Assembly (NCBI GenBank): GCA_001304995.1
Contig: BBZU01000001.1
Coordinates: forward strand, 1 to 64,000
Length of the DNA stretch: 64,000 nucleotides
Origin: Clostridia bacterium UC5.1-1D10
GTDB taxonomy: Bacteria > Bacillota > Clostridia > Lachnospirales > Anaerotignaceae
Reading direction: 5' to 3'
In this document: one piece after another, positions 17,317-27,550 of the stretch
How positions within the stretch are numbered: position 1 is the first letter of the stretch
Layout: the number at the start of each line of letters is the position of its first letter
Program-made: the position numbers and the translations under genes
The notes under the pieces: model-generated
Databases searched by the model: none
The model's input: only the letters and a program-made list of their open reading frames with translations
Told to the model about the DNA's origin: nothing

Positions 17317-18414
17317 ATGGAAAAACAGGATTTTATGCGGCGAGCCATGGCCCTTGCCAAAAACGGCATCGGCGCCGTTGACCCCAACCCACTGGTGGGC
17401 GCGGTCATTGTCAAGGACGGCGAAATCATCGGCGAAGGCTGGCACGCACGTTTTGGCGGACTCCACGCAGAGCGGAACGCTCTGGCAAACTGCCGCACCT
17501 GCCCTGAAGGTGCTACCATCTATGTCACACTGGAACCCTGCTGTCACTACGGCAAGACACCTCCCTGCACAGAAGCCCTTCTGGAAGCAGGCATTGCCAA
17601 AGTGGTCATCGGTTCCCGTGACCCCAATCCCAAAGTAGCTGGCAAAGGGGCAGCTATCCTGAGAGCAGCGGGCGTTGAGGTGGAGGAAGATTTTCTTCGG
17701 GCAGAATGTGATGCCCTTAACGGTCCTTTCTTTCACTACATCACCACGAAGCGCCCTTATGTGGCAATGAAATACGCCATGACTGCCGACGGGAAAATCG
17801 CCACCGTCACCGGAGCTTCTCAGTGGATCACCAACGAGGACAGCCGCCATCATGTACACCAACTGCGGCGGCGGTATCCAGCCATTCTGGCAGGCATCGG
17901 CACCGTTCTGGCAGACGACCCCATGCTGAACTGTCGGCTGGGAGATGATGGACGGAATCCCATCCGCATCATCTGCGACAGCAAACTGCAAATTCCGCTG
18001 GACAACAAACTGGTGCAGACGGCAAAGGACATTCCCCTTCTTGTGGCTACCTGTTCCAAGGACGAGGAAAAACAGGCGGCACTGACAGCAAAAGGGGCGG
18101 AAGTGCTGGTCTTTGACGGAGAAAAAGTGCCCCTCCCTGCCCTCATGGACAAACTGGGGGAAAAACAGATCAGCGGTATCCTGCTGGAAGGCGGCGCCAC
18201 ACTGAACACAGCTTTTCTGGCAGAAAACCTGATACAACGGGCGTATGTATACATGGGGGCAAAAGTATTTGGGGGCGCAGCAGCAAAATCACCCATTGCA
18301 GGAGGTGGCGTTCTGCTTCCATCAGAAGCCGCTGACCTGCATCTGGCAGAAGTACAGACCTTCGGAAACGATGTACTCTGCGTTTATGATTTCCCGAAAC
18401 AGGAGGCGAAGTAA
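17317..18414 (+). CDS. ribD: Riboflavin biosynthesis protein RibD (deaminase/reductase)
   Basis: 365 residues. The N-terminal deaminase has the zinc site H50-A-E52 and P-C75...C84 (PCCHYGKTPPC); the C-terminal half is the NADPH-dependent pyrimidine reductase (RPYVAMKYAMTADGKIA, and the L-L-E-G-G motif). It converts the GTP-cyclohydrolase product to 5-amino-6-ribitylamino-uracil phosphate. I chose ATG 17317, which has AAGGAAG 10 nt ahead; GTG 17308 is in frame but too close to that site. First gene of the rib operon; ribE starts right at its stop codon. Confidence 0.96.
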   Translation: MEKQDFMRRAMALAKNGIGAVDPNPLVGAVIVKDGEIIGEGWHARFGGLHAERNALANCRTCPEGATIYVTLEPCCHYGKTPPCTEALLEAGIAKVVIGSRDPNPKVAGKGAAILRAAGVEVEEDFLRAECDALNGPFFHYITTKRPYVAMKYAMTADGKIATVTGASQWITNEDSRHHVHQLRRRYPAILAGIGTVLADDPMLNCRLGDDGRNPIRIICDSKLQIPLDNKLVQTAKDIPLLVATCSKDEEKQAALTAKGAEVLVFDGEKVPLPALMDKLGEKQISGILLEGGATLNTAFLAENLIQRAYVYMGAKVFGGAAAKSPIAGGGVLLPSEAADLHLAEVQTFGNDVLCVYDFPKQEAK

Positions 18415-19065
18415 ATGTTCACAGGCATCATTGAGGAACTGGGCACCATTCGGGGTGTTTCCCTCACCAAAGACGGCGGCGAGCTGCAAATTGCCGCAAC
18501 CACCGTACTTGGCGGCACAAAGCTGGGAGACAGCATTGCCGTCAACGGTACCTGTCTGACGGTGACGAAACTGGAAAAAGACGGCTTTACAGCCTTTGTC
18601 ATGGCGGAAAGCCTGCGCCGCACCAATCTGGGAAACCTGAAACGGGGCAGCGTGGTACATCTGGAAAGAGCTATGGCGGCAGACGGGCGTTTTGGCGGGC
18701 ATATGGTTACGGGGCACATTGACGGGCAAGGCACTTTCCTTTCCCAGAAGCCGGAGGGACAAGCCGTTGTCCTCACCATCGTTGCAGACCCGGAAATCCT
18801 TTCGGGCATTGTGGAAAAAGGCTCCATCGCCATTGACGGCACCAGCCTGACAGTCATGGATGTAGGCAAAGACAGCTTCCGTGTGGGCATCATCCCCCAC
18901 ACCGGTGGACACACTGCCCTTTTAGACCGTCCCAAAGGCTACGCCTGCAATCTGGAAACAGACGTCATCGGCAAATACATTCAGAAATTTTTAGCAAAGA
19001 ATACAGAATCCACTCCCAAGAAATCCACACTGACCATGGATTTCCTTCGGGAAAACGGATTTTAA
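18415..19065 (+). CDS. ribE: Riboflavin synthase, alpha chain
   Basis: 216 residues, starting with M-F-T-G-I-I-E-E. Two similar lumazine-binding beta-barrel halves are visible (G-x-C-L-T-V near 42 and S-L-T-V near 145; the second has S-L-T instead of C-L-T). It makes riboflavin from two 6,7-dimethyl-8-ribityllumazine molecules. Directly joined to ribD with no gap, so the two are translationally coupled. Confidence 0.96.
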   Translation: MFTGIIEELGTIRGVSLTKDGGELQIAATTVLGGTKLGDSIAVNGTCLTVTKLEKDGFTAFVMAESLRRTNLGNLKRGSVVHLERAMAADGRFGGHMVTGHIDGQGTFLSQKPEGQAVVLTIVADPEILSGIVEKGSIAIDGTSLTVMDVGKDSFRVGIIPHTGGHTALLDRPKGYACNLETDVIGKYIQKFLAKNTESTPKKSTLTMDFLRENGF

Positions 19066-19083
19066 ACATAGGAGGATTACGTT

Positions 19084-20289
19084 ATGCGTGCATATAACAC
19101 CATTGAAGAAGCATTGGAAGAACTGCGTCAGGGTCGGATGATTCTGGTGACCGACGACCCGGACAGAGAAAACGAAGGGGATTTGATTTGTGCGGCAGAA
19201 TTTGCCACCACAGAAAACGTGAACTTTATGGCAACCCACGGCAAAGGGCTTATCTGCATGCCCATGAGTGAAGAACTGGGCAAAAAGCTCATGCTGCCCC
19301 AGATGGTTTCTGACAACACAGACAACCACTGCACCGCTTTCACCGTTTCCATTGACCATGTGGACACCACCACAGGCATTTCCGCCGAAGAACGTGGCTA
19401 CACCGCAAGAAAATGCGTGGAAGACGACGCAAAACCCCAGGATTTCCGTCGTCCCGGTCACATGTTCCCTCTGATTGCACGCAGAGGCGGCGTGCTCACC
19501 AGAGAAGGACACACAGAAGCTACCGTTGACCTCATGCGTCTGGCTGGGCTGAAACAGTGCGGTCTGTGCTGCGAAATCATGGCAGACGACGGCACCATGA
19601 TGCGTACCCCTTCCCTGTGGGAACTGGCTGACAAATACAACCTGAAATTCATCACCATCCACGATTTGCAGAACTACTGCCGCCGCAACGAAAAACACGT
19701 CATTCGGGAAGCAGAAGCAAAAATGCCCACAAAATACGGGGAATTCCGCATTTTCGGTTATGTCAACGACCTGACTGGCGAACACCATGTTGCACTGGTG
19801 AAAGGCGACATTGGCGACGGCAAAAACTTACTGTGCCGTGTACACTCCGAATGCCTGACTGGTGACGTATTCGGTTCCCGCCGCTGCGACTGCGGACAGC
19901 AGCTTTCCGCAGCCATGGCACAGATCGAAAAAGAAGGCAGAGGCATCCTGCTGTATATGCGTCAGGAAGGCAGAGGCATCGGGCTCATCAACAAACTGAA
20001 AGCCTACGAACTGCAGGAAAGAGGCAGAGATACCGTAGAAGCCAATCTGGAACTGGGCTTTGCACCTGATCTGCGGGAATACTGGATCGGGGCGCAGATT
20101 TTGCAGGACTTGGGCGCAAAAGAACTGCGGCTCCTCACAAACAACCCCACAAAGGTTTATGGTCTGGACGGCTTCGGCGTTTCCATTGTGGAACGTGTGC
20201 CCATCGAAATCGCACCCCAGGAAGATGATGAATTCTATTTGCAGACAAAACAGCAGAAAATGGGTCACATTTTCTCTCACATTTTATAA
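19084..20289 (+). CDS. ribBA: 3,4-dihydroxy-2-butanone-4-phosphate synthase / GTP cyclohydrolase II
   Basis: 401 residues, AGGAGG site. The RibB half carries [10 protein letters not shown] (ribulose-5-phosphate and Mg2+ site) and R-x-G-H-T-E-A near 145. The RibA half has the zinc cluster [14 protein letters not shown] and R-Q-E-G-R-G-I-G-L. It supplies both precursors of riboflavin. Third gene of the operon. Confidence 0.97.
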   Translation: MRAYNTIEEALEELRQGRMILVTDDPDRENEGDLICAAEFATTENVNFMATHGKGLICMPMSEELGKKLMLPQMVSDNTDNHCTAFTVSIDHVDTTTGISAEERGYTARKCVEDDAKPQDFRRPGHMFPLIARRGGVLTREGHTEATVDLMRLAGLKQCGLCCEIMADDGTMMRTPSLWELADKYNLKFITIHDLQNYCRRNEKHVIREAEAKMPTKYGEFRIFGYVNDLTGEHHVALVKGDIGDGKNLLCRVHSECLTGDVFGSRRCDCGQQLSAAMAQIEKEGRGILLYMRQEGRGIGLINKLKAYELQERGRDTVEANLELGFAPDLREYWIGAQILQDLGAKELRLLTNNPTKVYGLDGFGVSIVERVPIEIAPQEDDEFYLQTKQQKMGHIFSHIL

Positions 20290-20313
20290 AAACAACGTCA
20301 GGAGGATACAGCA

Positions 20314-20775
20314 ATGAAAGTTTTAGAAGGATATTTGAACGGCAAGGGTATGAAAATCGGCATTGTTGCCGCAAGATTTAACGAATTTATCGTCAGCAAA
20401 CTGGTCAGCGGCGCAGAAGACGCTCTGGTGCGTCACGGCGTAGACGGCGACGACATTTCTCTGGCATGGGTTCCCGGGGCTTTTGAAATCCCCACCATCG
20501 CACAGAAAATGGCAAAAAGCGGCAAATACGACGCCATCCTGTGTCTGGGCGCAGTCATCCGCGGTGCAACCAGCCATTATGACTATGTTTGCAACGAAGT
20601 TTCCAAAGGCACTGCACACATCGCCTTGGAAACAGGCGTACCTGTTATGTTCGGCGTACTGACCACAGACACCATTGAACAGGCCATCGAACGTGCCGGC
20701 ACAAAAGCAGGCAACAAAGGCTATGACGTAGCATGCGCTGCCATCGAAATGGTGGATCTGGCAAGAAACATGTAA
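20314..20775 (+). CDS. ribH: 6,7-dimethyl-8-ribityllumazine synthase
   Basis: 153 residues, AGGAGG site. Family motifs: R-F-N-E-F-I near the start, [21 protein letters not shown] (phosphate and catalytic His) and G-V-L-T-T-D-T. Members assemble into 60-mer shells. Last gene of the rib operon, so the operon covers the complete route from GTP and ribulose-5-phosphate to riboflavin. Confidence 0.97.
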   Translation: MKVLEGYLNGKGMKIGIVAARFNEFIVSKLVSGAEDALVRHGVDGDDISLAWVPGAFEIPTIAQKMAKSGKYDAILCLGAVIRGATSHYDYVCNEVSKGTAHIALETGVPVMFGVLTTDTIEQAIERAGTKAGNKGYDVACAAIEMVDLARNM

Positions 20776-20776
20776 T

Positions 20777-21022
20777 AAAAAGGTGTCGACGAAGTCGAAC
20801 ACCTTTCGTCAAAGGCTCATTTCACTCAAGCCTTTGACGATTAGACAGAAGTATAAAGCAGTTGGGTCAAGCACTTTGCTCCGCAAAGTCAGCTTCGCTG
20901 CCCCCGTTTTCTTCGGGGTGCAGAATATCCATCGGCTCAAAAGCCTTGAAACTCCTGCTTTTTCTCATCGGAAATAAATTCCGACTGCGGATTCCATTTG
21001 GGAAACTCTTTGTTTCCCAAAC
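20777..21022. other. Hairpin-rich non-coding stretch after the rib operon
   Basis: At least five hairpins follow one another: AAGGTGT-CGAC/GTCG-ACACCTT, GTCAAAGGCT/AGCCTTTGAC, ACTTTGC/GCAAAGT, GCCCC/GGGGT and TTTGGGAAAC/GTTTCCCAAA. None has a clear U tract, though the first may end the rib transcript. No open frame here resembles a protein. It could be a structured RNA or the remains of an insertion. Confidence 0.45.
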
Positions 21023-21124
21023 CCTTCCGCGTTCTGAAAAATGTATCATATTACTTGAAATTCTCTTTTCCCTTCCCGCTTTTTTTGGTATACTAATGCC
21101 AGAGAAACGAAAGGAGCGAAAGCC

Positions 21125-21358
21125 ATGATTCACGATACTTATACCTTTCAGGATTTAAGCGAGGTATGTTATCACCTCAGCAAATACAAAAACGTCAAAG
21201 AGGAATGGCGGGCAGATTTCTGCAACATCTACGGAGAACTGGTTGCCAGCTTTGACAGCGACGAAGAAACCATGGAACGTTTGAAAGACCCGGACGAAAC
21301 ATACGCCATGGTGACAGAACTGATGGATATTGCCATGATGATGGGGAAAACATGGTAA
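21125..21358 (+). CDS. Small conserved-looking acidic protein, function unknown
   Basis: 77 residues, ATG 21125 behind GAAAGGAGCGAAAGCC. The protein is acidic and helical, without signal peptide or membrane segment. An extended -10 (TTGGTATACT, 21085-21094) lies 30 nt upstream and a strong terminator follows. I do not recognise the family; normal codon use and good flanking signals argue that it is a real gene. Confidence 0.7.
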   Translation: MIHDTYTFQDLSEVCYHLSKYKNVKEEWRADFCNIYGELVASFDSDEETMERLKDPDETYAMVTELMDIAMMMGKTW

Positions 21359-21398
21359 TGCCATTCTCAAATTCAAATTCCATAAAAACAGCATAAAA

Positions 21399-21436
21399 AA
21401 AAGACATTTTCCTTTGGAAAATGTCTTTTTCTTTTG
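21399..21436 (+). terminator. Intrinsic terminator
   Basis: AAAGACATTTTCC pairs with GGAAAATGTCTTT over TTT, followed by TTCTTTT; A-rich on the left, so it may work both ways. Confidence 0.87.
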
Positions 21437-21475
21437 CCTTTCTTCTTATTATATAGAAGAAAAAAGGCAGAGCCA

Positions 21476-21600
21476 GCAGCTGCCCTTAAGAAAACATTGT
21501 TTTTGCTTCTTCGATTTCTTAAGGGTAGCTGCGACAGCTATCTTCATAAGAAAACAGACCTGATAAAGTCTTTCTTTGTTTTCTTATGAAGAAGCCCCTA
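21476..21600 (-). repeat. Dispersed palindromic element, copy 2 (shortened)
   Basis: Orientation opposite to copy 1. Part B (CCCTTAAGAAAACA facing TTTCTTAAGGG, flanked by GCAGCT/AGCTGC) and part A (TTCATAAGAAAACA facing TGTTTTCTTATGAA) are both present, but the inner terminator stem of part A is replaced by a short GACCTGATAAAGTC. Again it lies where two genes converge: the small protein gene and IMP dehydrogenase. Confidence 0.8.
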
Positions 21601-21622
21601 AATTTCTCTGCCCAAAAATATC

Positions 21623-23128
21623 TTATTTGTAGTTTTTGCTGGAATCTTTCAGCAGTACGTCGTGCGCGCCGCCTTCTACCAAGCTGGTTGTAGAAATAAC
21701 AGTGATTTTTGCTTTTTCCTGCAGTTCGGGGATGGACAGAACGCCGCAGTTGCACATGGTGGATTTTACTTTCTTCAGAGACAAACCTACGTTGTCGTGG
21801 AGGCTGCCTGCGTAAGGAACGTAGGAGTCAACGCCTTCTTCAAAGGACAGTTTCGCGTCGCCGCCCATGTCGTAACGCTGCCAGTTTCTTGCTCTGGAGG
21901 AACCTTCGCCCCAGTATTCTTTCATGTAGCTGCCGTTGATGTTTACTTTGTTTGTAGGGCTTTCGTCAAAACGAGCGAAGTATCTGCCCAGCATGATGAA
22001 GTCCGCACCCATAGCCAGTGCCAGTGTCATGTGGTAGTCATAAACGATACCGCCGTCGGAGCAGATGGGGATATAAATACCTGTTTCTTTGAAGTATTCA
22101 TCTCTTGCCTGTGCTACTTCGATAACTGCGGAAGCCTGACCACGGCCGATACCTTTCTGTTCTCTTGTGATACAGATGGAGCCGCCGCCGATACCAACTT
22201 TTACGAAGTCTGCGCCGCATTCAGCCAGGAAACGGAAGCCTTCTGCGTCTACAACGTTACCAGCGCCGATTTTGACTGTGTCGCCGTATGTTTCTCTTAC
22301 CCAGTCCAGAGTCATTTTCTGCCATTCGGAATAACCTTCGGAGGAGTCGATGCACAGGATGTCAACGCCTGCTTCTACCAGTGCGGGCACACGTTCTTTA
22401 TAGTCACGAGTGTTGATACCAGCACCTACCACATAACGTTTCTGTGCGTCCAGCAGTTCGTTTTTGTTTTCTTTATGGCTGTCATAGTCTTTACGGAATA
22501 CCAGATACTGCAGTCTGCCTTCATCGTCTACGATGGGCAACTGGTTGATCTTGTTGTCCCAGATGATGTCGTTTGCTTCTTTCAGTGTTGTGCCAGCAGG
22601 CGCATAGATCAGCTGATCCAGAGGAGTCATGAATTCTTTTACTTTCACGTCTTTGTCCAGACGGCTCACACGGTAGTCTCTGCTTGTTACCATACCTACC
22701 AGTTTGCCCTGTGCGGTACCGTCTGTGGTAACGGCTACTGTGGAGTGGCCTGTTCTTTCTTTCAGGTTCAGGATATCCTGCAGTGTGCTTTCGGGGCTGA
22801 TGTTGGAATCACTGATAACAAAACCAGCTTTGTAAGCCTTAGCTCTTGCGACCATAGCAGCCTGGCTTTCGATGGACTGAGAGCCGAAAATGAAGGAAAT
22901 GCCGCCTTCTTTTGCCAGAGCCACTGCCATTTTGTCGTCAGATACTGCCTGCATAACAGCGGAAACCAGCGGAATGTTCATGGTCAAAGCGGGTTCTTCA
23001 CCTTTTTTGAATTTTACCACGGGTGTTTTCAGACTCACGTTATCTACCATACATTCTTTGGAAGAATACCCGGGTACCAGCAGGTATTCGCTGAAAGTTC
23101 TGGAAGGTTCTGTAAAGTAAGTTGCCAT
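21623..23128 (-). CDS. guaB: IMP dehydrogenase
   Basis: 501 residues, intact. TIM-barrel enzyme with two CBS domains inserted (about 100-220). Catalytic loop G-G-G-S-I-C319-I-T-R-E; D-S-S-E-G and G-N-V in the barrel, [12 protein letters not shown] and the flap Y-W-G-E-G-S-S-R-A near 405. It oxidises IMP to XMP with NAD+, the committed step to GMP. ATG 23128 follows AAAAGGAGAG. The leader contains a terminator hairpin, which suggests attenuation. Confidence 0.95.
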   Translation of the reverse strand: MATYFTEPSRTFSEYLLVPGYSSKECMVDNVSLKTPVVKFKKGEEPALTMNIPLVSAVMQAVSDDKMAVALAKEGGISFIFGSQSIESQAAMVARAKAYKAGFVISDSNISPESTLQDILNLKERTGHSTVAVTTDGTAQGKLVGMVTSRDYRVSRLDKDVKVKEFMTPLDQLIYAPAGTTLKEANDIIWDNKINQLPIVDDEGRLQYLVFRKDYDSHKENKNELLDAQKRYVVGAGINTRDYKERVPALVEAGVDILCIDSSEGYSEWQKMTLDWVRETYGDTVKIGAGNVVDAEGFRFLAECGADFVKVGIGGGSICITREQKGIGRGQASAVIEVAQARDEYFKETGIYIPICSDGGIVYDYHMTLALAMGADFIMLGRYFARFDESPTNKVNINGSYMKEYWGEGSSRARNWQRYDMGGDAKLSFEEGVDSYVPYAGSLHDNVGLSLKKVKSTMCNCGVLSIPELQEKAKITVISTTSLVEGGAHDVLLKDSSKNYK

Positions 23129-23201
23129 TTTCTTCTCTCCTTTTCAAATACTGGGTGATGGTTAGCTATCATAAAAGCCCGGAGGCTTTTGGGTTTCTTG
23201 G

Positions 23202-23241
23202 ATAAAAAAAGAGGAAAAGCGCTTCTTTCTGTTCTTTTCCT
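23202..23241 (-). terminator. Terminator inside the IMP dehydrogenase leader
   Basis: On the minus strand AGGAAAAG pairs with CTTTTCCT and is followed by CTTTTTTTAT, about 75 nt before the guaB start. A smaller stem (AAAAGCC/GGCTTTT, 23190-23173) lies between it and the gene. Position and form suit transcription attenuation. The aptamer, if any, is not a purine-riboswitch core that I recognise. Confidence 0.6.
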
Positions 23242-23337
23242 ACCTTACAATTTTACCGAAATTTCTTTTTTCCGTTTCTGATTTCTCTTTTGTGTATACA
23301 ACATGCCGTTGTCCTTGTATTGCATACGATTTTAGCA

Positions 23338-23363
23338 CTAAAAAGCCCCCTGTTCAAGGGGGC
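23338..23363 (-). terminator. Terminator after the Gx transporter gene
   Basis: GCCCCCTTGAACAGGGGGC on the minus strand, followed by TTTTTAG; ends the NusG-II/Gx transcript. Confidence 0.8.
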
Positions 23364-23422
23364 AGAGACATTTTTTTTGTTTTGTGAAATTCGTCGTTTT
23401 TGCCTGCAAAAAGGCTCCTTTC

Positions 23423-23914
23423 TTAGGTTCTTCTTTGCAGATAGCCCAATGCCAAACGGGCTACGGCACCGATGACAAAACCTGTCACCACGCCGGTCAC
23501 CAGCAAAAACGGCAGATAGTACGCCATTTTGATGTTTTCCACCACAGCCGCAGCCACAATGATCTGCCCCACGTTATGGAACACACCACCCATGACACTG
23601 ACACCGGTGATGCTGACTTTTCCTGTTTTCTTCAAAAGGGCCATGACCCCCAGAGAAAGGAGGGCACCTGCCAGAGAGTACAGCAGTCCCGCAAAGCCCT
23701 GGAACAGCAGTCCTGACATGAGGACACGCACCAAGGAAATGAAAAATGCTGACTTGATATCCATATGATACAGGGCAATGACGATGATGACGTTTGCCAG
23801 ACCCAGCTTCATGCCAGGCACCAACAAAGGCAGCGGAATAAGCATTTCCACATAGCCCATGAGGATAGCCAATGCCGCAAAAAGTCCGTATTGCGCTACT
23901 TTACTGCTTCTCAT
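23423..23914 (-). CDS. Gx transporter family protein (heptaprenyl diphosphate synthase component I-like)
   Basis: 163 residues from ATG 23914, placed 1 nt after the stop of the preceding gene with GGTGGGATG as ribosome-binding site; ATG 23932 would overlap it. Five to six membrane segments (Y-G-L-F-A-A-L-A-I-L-M-G-Y-V-E, P-G-M-K-L-G-L-A-N, and G-G-V-F-H-N-V-G-Q) match the family annotated as HepS component I or Gx transporter, an ECF-S-like fold. It is usually linked to polyprenyl or quinone and FMN-related genes; the substrate is unknown. Coupled to the NusG-II protein upstream. Confidence 0.82.
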   Translation of the reverse strand: MRSSKVAQYGLFAALAILMGYVEMLIPLPLLVPGMKLGLANVIIVIALYHMDIKSAFFISLVRVLMSGLLFQGFAGLLYSLAGALLSLGVMALLKKTGKVSITGVSVMGGVFHNVGQIIVAAAVVENIKMAYYLPFLLVTGVVTGFVIGAVARLALGYLQRRT

Positions 23915-23915
23915 A

Positions 23916-24278
23916 TCATCCCACCACCGCATCTACTGTATTTTCCGTACTTGCTTCAATGGTGACTACCATTTTATGAGGCAGGCAGACAATGGTTTCT
24001 CCTGTTTTATGGACGCGTTTCTGGTCGGCACAAAGACCGTCCCGGCAGTCCGCTTCGATGACATCCGCCCAGCCATCTTTGATTTCTACTATATTATATC
24101 CTTCCGGTGTTTCCACCCGATAGGTGGTATCTTCGTCCAAAGGCAGTTCCTGCACCACCTGTCCGTCCACGGTGATGACCGCTTTGCCGCCGTCTTCGGC
24201 GCTGCCCAAAAACACCAGATAGATAATCCCCGCTAAAACCAGTACCCCTGCAATCAAAATCAAATCCAGGCGTTTCAT
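23916..24278 (-). CDS. NusG domain II-containing membrane-anchored protein
   Basis: 120 residues. One N-terminal membrane helix (L-I-L-I-A-G-V-L-V-L-A-G-I), then a small beta domain containing D-C-R-D-G-L-C-x-x-Q and I-V-C-L-P-H-K-M-V-V, the two-cysteine signature of the NusG_II family of Clostridia. Function unknown. It almost always precedes a Gx transporter gene, as here (stop and start separated by one base). Confidence 0.85.
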   Translation of the reverse strand: MKRLDLILIAGVLVLAGIIYLVFLGSAEDGGKAVITVDGQVVQELPLDEDTTYRVETPEGYNIVEIKDGWADVIEADCRDGLCADQKRVHKTGETIVCLPHKMVVTIEASTENTVDAVVG

Positions 24279-24321
24279 CTCTCCACCACTTTCTATTTTA
24301 TTTCTAAAAAAATCTTATATA

Positions 24322-24352
24322 GGAAAAAAAGGAAGCGCGTGCTTCCTTTTTC
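24322..24352 (-). terminator. Terminator after tRNA-Phe
   Basis: GGAAGC/GCTTCC with a 4-nt loop and a run of seven T on the minus strand; separates the tRNA from the NusG-II gene. Confidence 0.85.
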
Positions 24353-24391
24353 CAGTAGTAGTAGGATTTATTATTGTAGTACATAAAAAAA

Positions 24392-24464
<73 letters not shown>

Positions 24465-24488
24465 ACATTGCATCTTTGATGCTTGTAC

Positions 24489-24517
24489 ATTGTAACGCAG
24501 ATTTGCAGTTCTGTCAA
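24489..24517 (-). promoter_or_regulatory. tRNA-Phe promoter
   Basis: Perfect TTGACA (24517-24512), 17-bp spacer, TACAAT (24494-24489) on the minus strand, 24 nt before the tRNA. Confidence 0.85.
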
Positions 24518-24610
24518 CACCAAATTTCAAAAAAAATACAAAATTTCATTTTTTTCTTTCTGAGAAGAACAAAAGGGGGAAACAAAGCAAATTCCCCTTC
24601 AGAAACCAAT

Positions 24611-24674
24611 CCTCATAAGAATAGCCGGAATCTTCCGTTCACAATGATTCCGGCTATCTTTATTTTCTTATGAA
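24611..24674. repeat. Short relative of the dispersed palindromic element, acting as terminator
   Basis: CATAAGAATAGCCGGAATC and GATTCCGGCTATCTTTATTTTCTTATG form one long imperfect hairpin. It lies just after the symporter gene (minus strand), between it and the tRNA-Phe promoter. The outer CATAAGAA/TTCTTATG ends match part A of the larger elements. Confidence 0.65.
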
Positions 24675-24704
24675 AAAACGCCTAGGGTTTCTCTGTTTTT
24701 CAAA

Positions 24705-26251
24705 TCAGCCTTTTTCTTTCGCCTTTTCATCCCAATAATCGCAGGAAATGCCCACAACATCGGAGGTAAAGGGTGTGCCGTCTTTTTTCTTGAAATGCCG
24801 TGTGGCACGGAAGGCATATTTTGCCCCCACGAAAAGCACAGGCAAGTTACAGTACACGATGATGATATTGCCCAGGTCTGAGATATACCACAAATTCCCC
24901 AGTTCCAGCCCCGCCATAACGGACAGAACACCAAAGGGAATGAACACCAGCGCCCCCAGAATCCGCACAAAATAAATGAAGGGACGTTTACGGCTGATGC
25001 GGTTTGCGGCAATCTCCGCGAAAATGATGAAGCCCACAATACAAGTATAGGCAAAAAGTCCATAGCAGACACTGATGAGCAATGTCACCAGACTATCGGC
25101 ACCGCTGCCCGGTGTCAAAGAGGTAATGGATGCCAGATATAAAGGCAGCTGCTGGGTTTTCAGGCCTTCCCAAGCCGCCGGGTCTGCGCTCCACAGGTGC
25201 GCCATAACAACGATAAAACCAGACAGTGTGCAGACCACCATGGTATCCAGAAAAACACCCAGAGCCTGCACCACGCCCTGTTCACAGGGATGTTCCGCGT
25301 CAGAAGCAGCTGCGGACATGGTGATTGTCCCCTGACCTGCTTCATTGGACATGAGTCCACGTTTTACCCCTTGGGCAAGAGCTGTACCGAAGAAACCACC
25401 GAATACCGCCTCCGGTGTGAATGCGCCGCCAAATACCGCACCAAAGAAATAAGGGATGGTGCCGATATTCAAGAGAGCGATAAGCAGTACCGTACCGCAG
25501 TAAATCACCGCCATGACGGGTACCATCTTGTCTGTCACCGCTGTGATTTTATGGATACCGCCAAAGGCAAAAAATGTAGTGCCGCCAATAAGCAGAATGC
25601 CTGTGATGCAGTAAAGCATAGATGTCCGTGAGAATGTTTCCCCTGTGATGATTTCCGCCACAGAGCCAACGGAAGAAAATACATTGAACGCCTGCGCAGG
25701 CAGACAGAACATGGCATACAAAATGAAGATGCAGGAAAGCAAAACGCCTACCCATGCCCGGTTGCCCATGATCTTTTGCCATAGAACGGCAGACCGCCTA
25801 CCAGTTCATCGCCTTTTCTTTCTTTGAAAATCTGTGCCAGTGTGGCTTCCATAAATGCCGTTGCCATGCCGAAAAAGGCGCTGACCCACATCCAGAACAA
25901 GGCACCGGGACCGCCAACGGCAATAGCGCCTGTGACGCCCATGATATTCCCCGGCCCTACACGCATGGCAGAACTGAGGAAGAATGCCGCCAGCGGTGTA
26001 ATGCCTACGGCTGCTGTCTTTCGGTCAACGAGAATCCGCAAACCTTTGCGGAAATGGGTCACTTGGATGAAACCTGTCTTAATGCTGAAAAAGATACCAG
26101 AGCCAATGAGGATGACAATGGCAAAGGACAAATTCCCCAAAATGGGAATGGATGCATACCAGTCAAAATTGGTTGGGAACCCCCACAGAAAATCCGCAAT
26201 GGGTACCACAAAGTCAAAAACCTGATTGACGGCATCGAATATTTCTTTCAT
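24705..26251 (-). CDS. Alanine/glycine:cation symporter (AGCS) family, one frameshift
   Basis: Read through one lesion it gives about 515 residues with 10-11 membrane segments. The N-terminal part has S-S-A-M-R-V-G-P-G-N-I-M-G-V and the G-G-x-G-A-L-F-W-M-W motif; the C-terminal part has K-R-G-L-M-S-N-E-A-G-Q-G, all AGCS signatures. The break lies near 25765 in G-G-L-P-F-Y-G-K; a run of four A needs a fifth to give K-K-I-M-G-N-R-A-W-V-G-V. Imports small neutral amino acids with Na+. It follows the L-cysteine desulfidase-like gene by 35 nt, so the two are probably one operon for uptake and breakdown of an amino acid. Confidence 0.87.
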
Positions 26252-26286
26252 GTGAAACCCTCCCCTTTTCTCCCCGTATTACCATC

Positions 26287-27550
26287 TTATCGTTTTTCCT
26301 GCATGACGGAAATGATGGTGCTGTCCATGGGCGCCATACCTTCCATGCTGATACGACCCAGATTTTTGGCTGTCTGTTCTGCGGTGGAACCGATGACGCC
26401 GAAATTATGGGGAATAGCGGTATTGTTCATGGCAAGCATAGCGGAAAGGAATGCCGCATGTACCCCTGCATAAGCTTTCAGTGCGCATCCAGTGCTGCCG
26501 CCGTCACAAATCATACCTGTCAGGTTTGCTGCCATATGATCCATAGCCGCTGCCACTTCTGCCGCACCGCCGCCCATGAGCAGGACGATACCAGCCGCCG
26601 CACCGCTGCCGCCGCCCAGTACACAGCCGCAAAGAGCAGAAAGTCTGCCGGTGTAATGTTTGCTGTAAATAGTAATCAGACCGCTGAGAGCCACGGCTCT
26701 ACGGATGGTGTCTTCGTCTGCGCCAATGCTTCTGCCATAAGAAACCACAGGCATGGAGCACAGAATACCATGAGAACCGCTGCCCACAATGCTCATGGCA
26801 GGAAAAGGCAGACCAGCCAGACGGGCATCCATAGCCGCTGTGGTCAAATGCTGGGCACGGGAAATCATATCATCCCCCAGAACGCCTTTTGCCCGGAAAG
26901 CATCCAGTGTGGCACCGATGGAAAGCCCTACGCCTTTTGCACCTTCTGCGGAAAGGGCGCAGTTCATGTCGATCATATCCTGCACAAAGGCAATTTCTTC
27001 AGAAGGGACTGTTTTTACATAGTCCACGAAATCCGCTACGGTCACTGTATCGAAGGGAAAAGGCTTTTCCGCTTCCGCTGCCTTTGTTTCCGCTTCAAAA
27101 ATCACTTCGCCATCTTTCCAAACCTTTGTGATGTTGCTGTGTTTCACTTCGATAAGGGCTTTGCCTGTGCCTTTGTCTGTTTCCACTTCTGCCAGAATGT
27201 AAATTTCTTCTTTGGATTTGTCCACGGCAGTGGTCACGTCAATGCCCATGGCTTTCACACGGTCTGCATCGGCTTCTGTGACAGGTTTCAGACATTCCAG
27301 TCCCAGTGTCCAGTCACCGCAGACAGCACCCAGCAGAGCAGCCATTTCGCAGCCCAGTTCCTTTGTGCCGGGGATAGCGCAGGAAAAGGCGTTTTTTGTA
27401 CATGCCGCCGTTCATTTCCACATGGATTTTCTTGATATTCCCTTCAGCCGCCGCTGCCGCTCTTGCGGAAGCCAGTGCAATGGCACCTACTTCTGTTACG
27501 CCCAAAGCGGGGCTGATCTCTTTTTTCAATAACGCTGTCAATTCTCTCAT
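26287..27550 (-). CDS. L-cysteine desulfidase / L-serine dehydratase alpha-like (UPF0597, CyuA-type), one frameshift
   Basis: About 420 residues after correction. ATG 27550 follows GGGAGG. The C-terminal half carries the Fe-S-enzyme signature: G-S-G-S-H-G-I, C-A-L-S-A-E-G, G-C-V-L-G-G-G-S-G-A-A-A-G and C-D-G-G-S-T-G-C, with the cysteines that hold a 4Fe-4S cluster. One extra A in a run of six (27395-27400) breaks the frame after G-G-M-Y-K; five A gives Y-K-N-A-F-S-C-A-I-P-G-T-K. The family releases H2S and ammonia from cysteine or dehydrates serine. Adjacent amino-acid transporters on both sides support a catabolic role. Confidence 0.85.

Noticed and set aside
21662-23158. 498-residue open frame opposite IMP dehydrogenase
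   Set aside because: Antisense shadow; the opposite strand encodes a complete IMP dehydrogenase.
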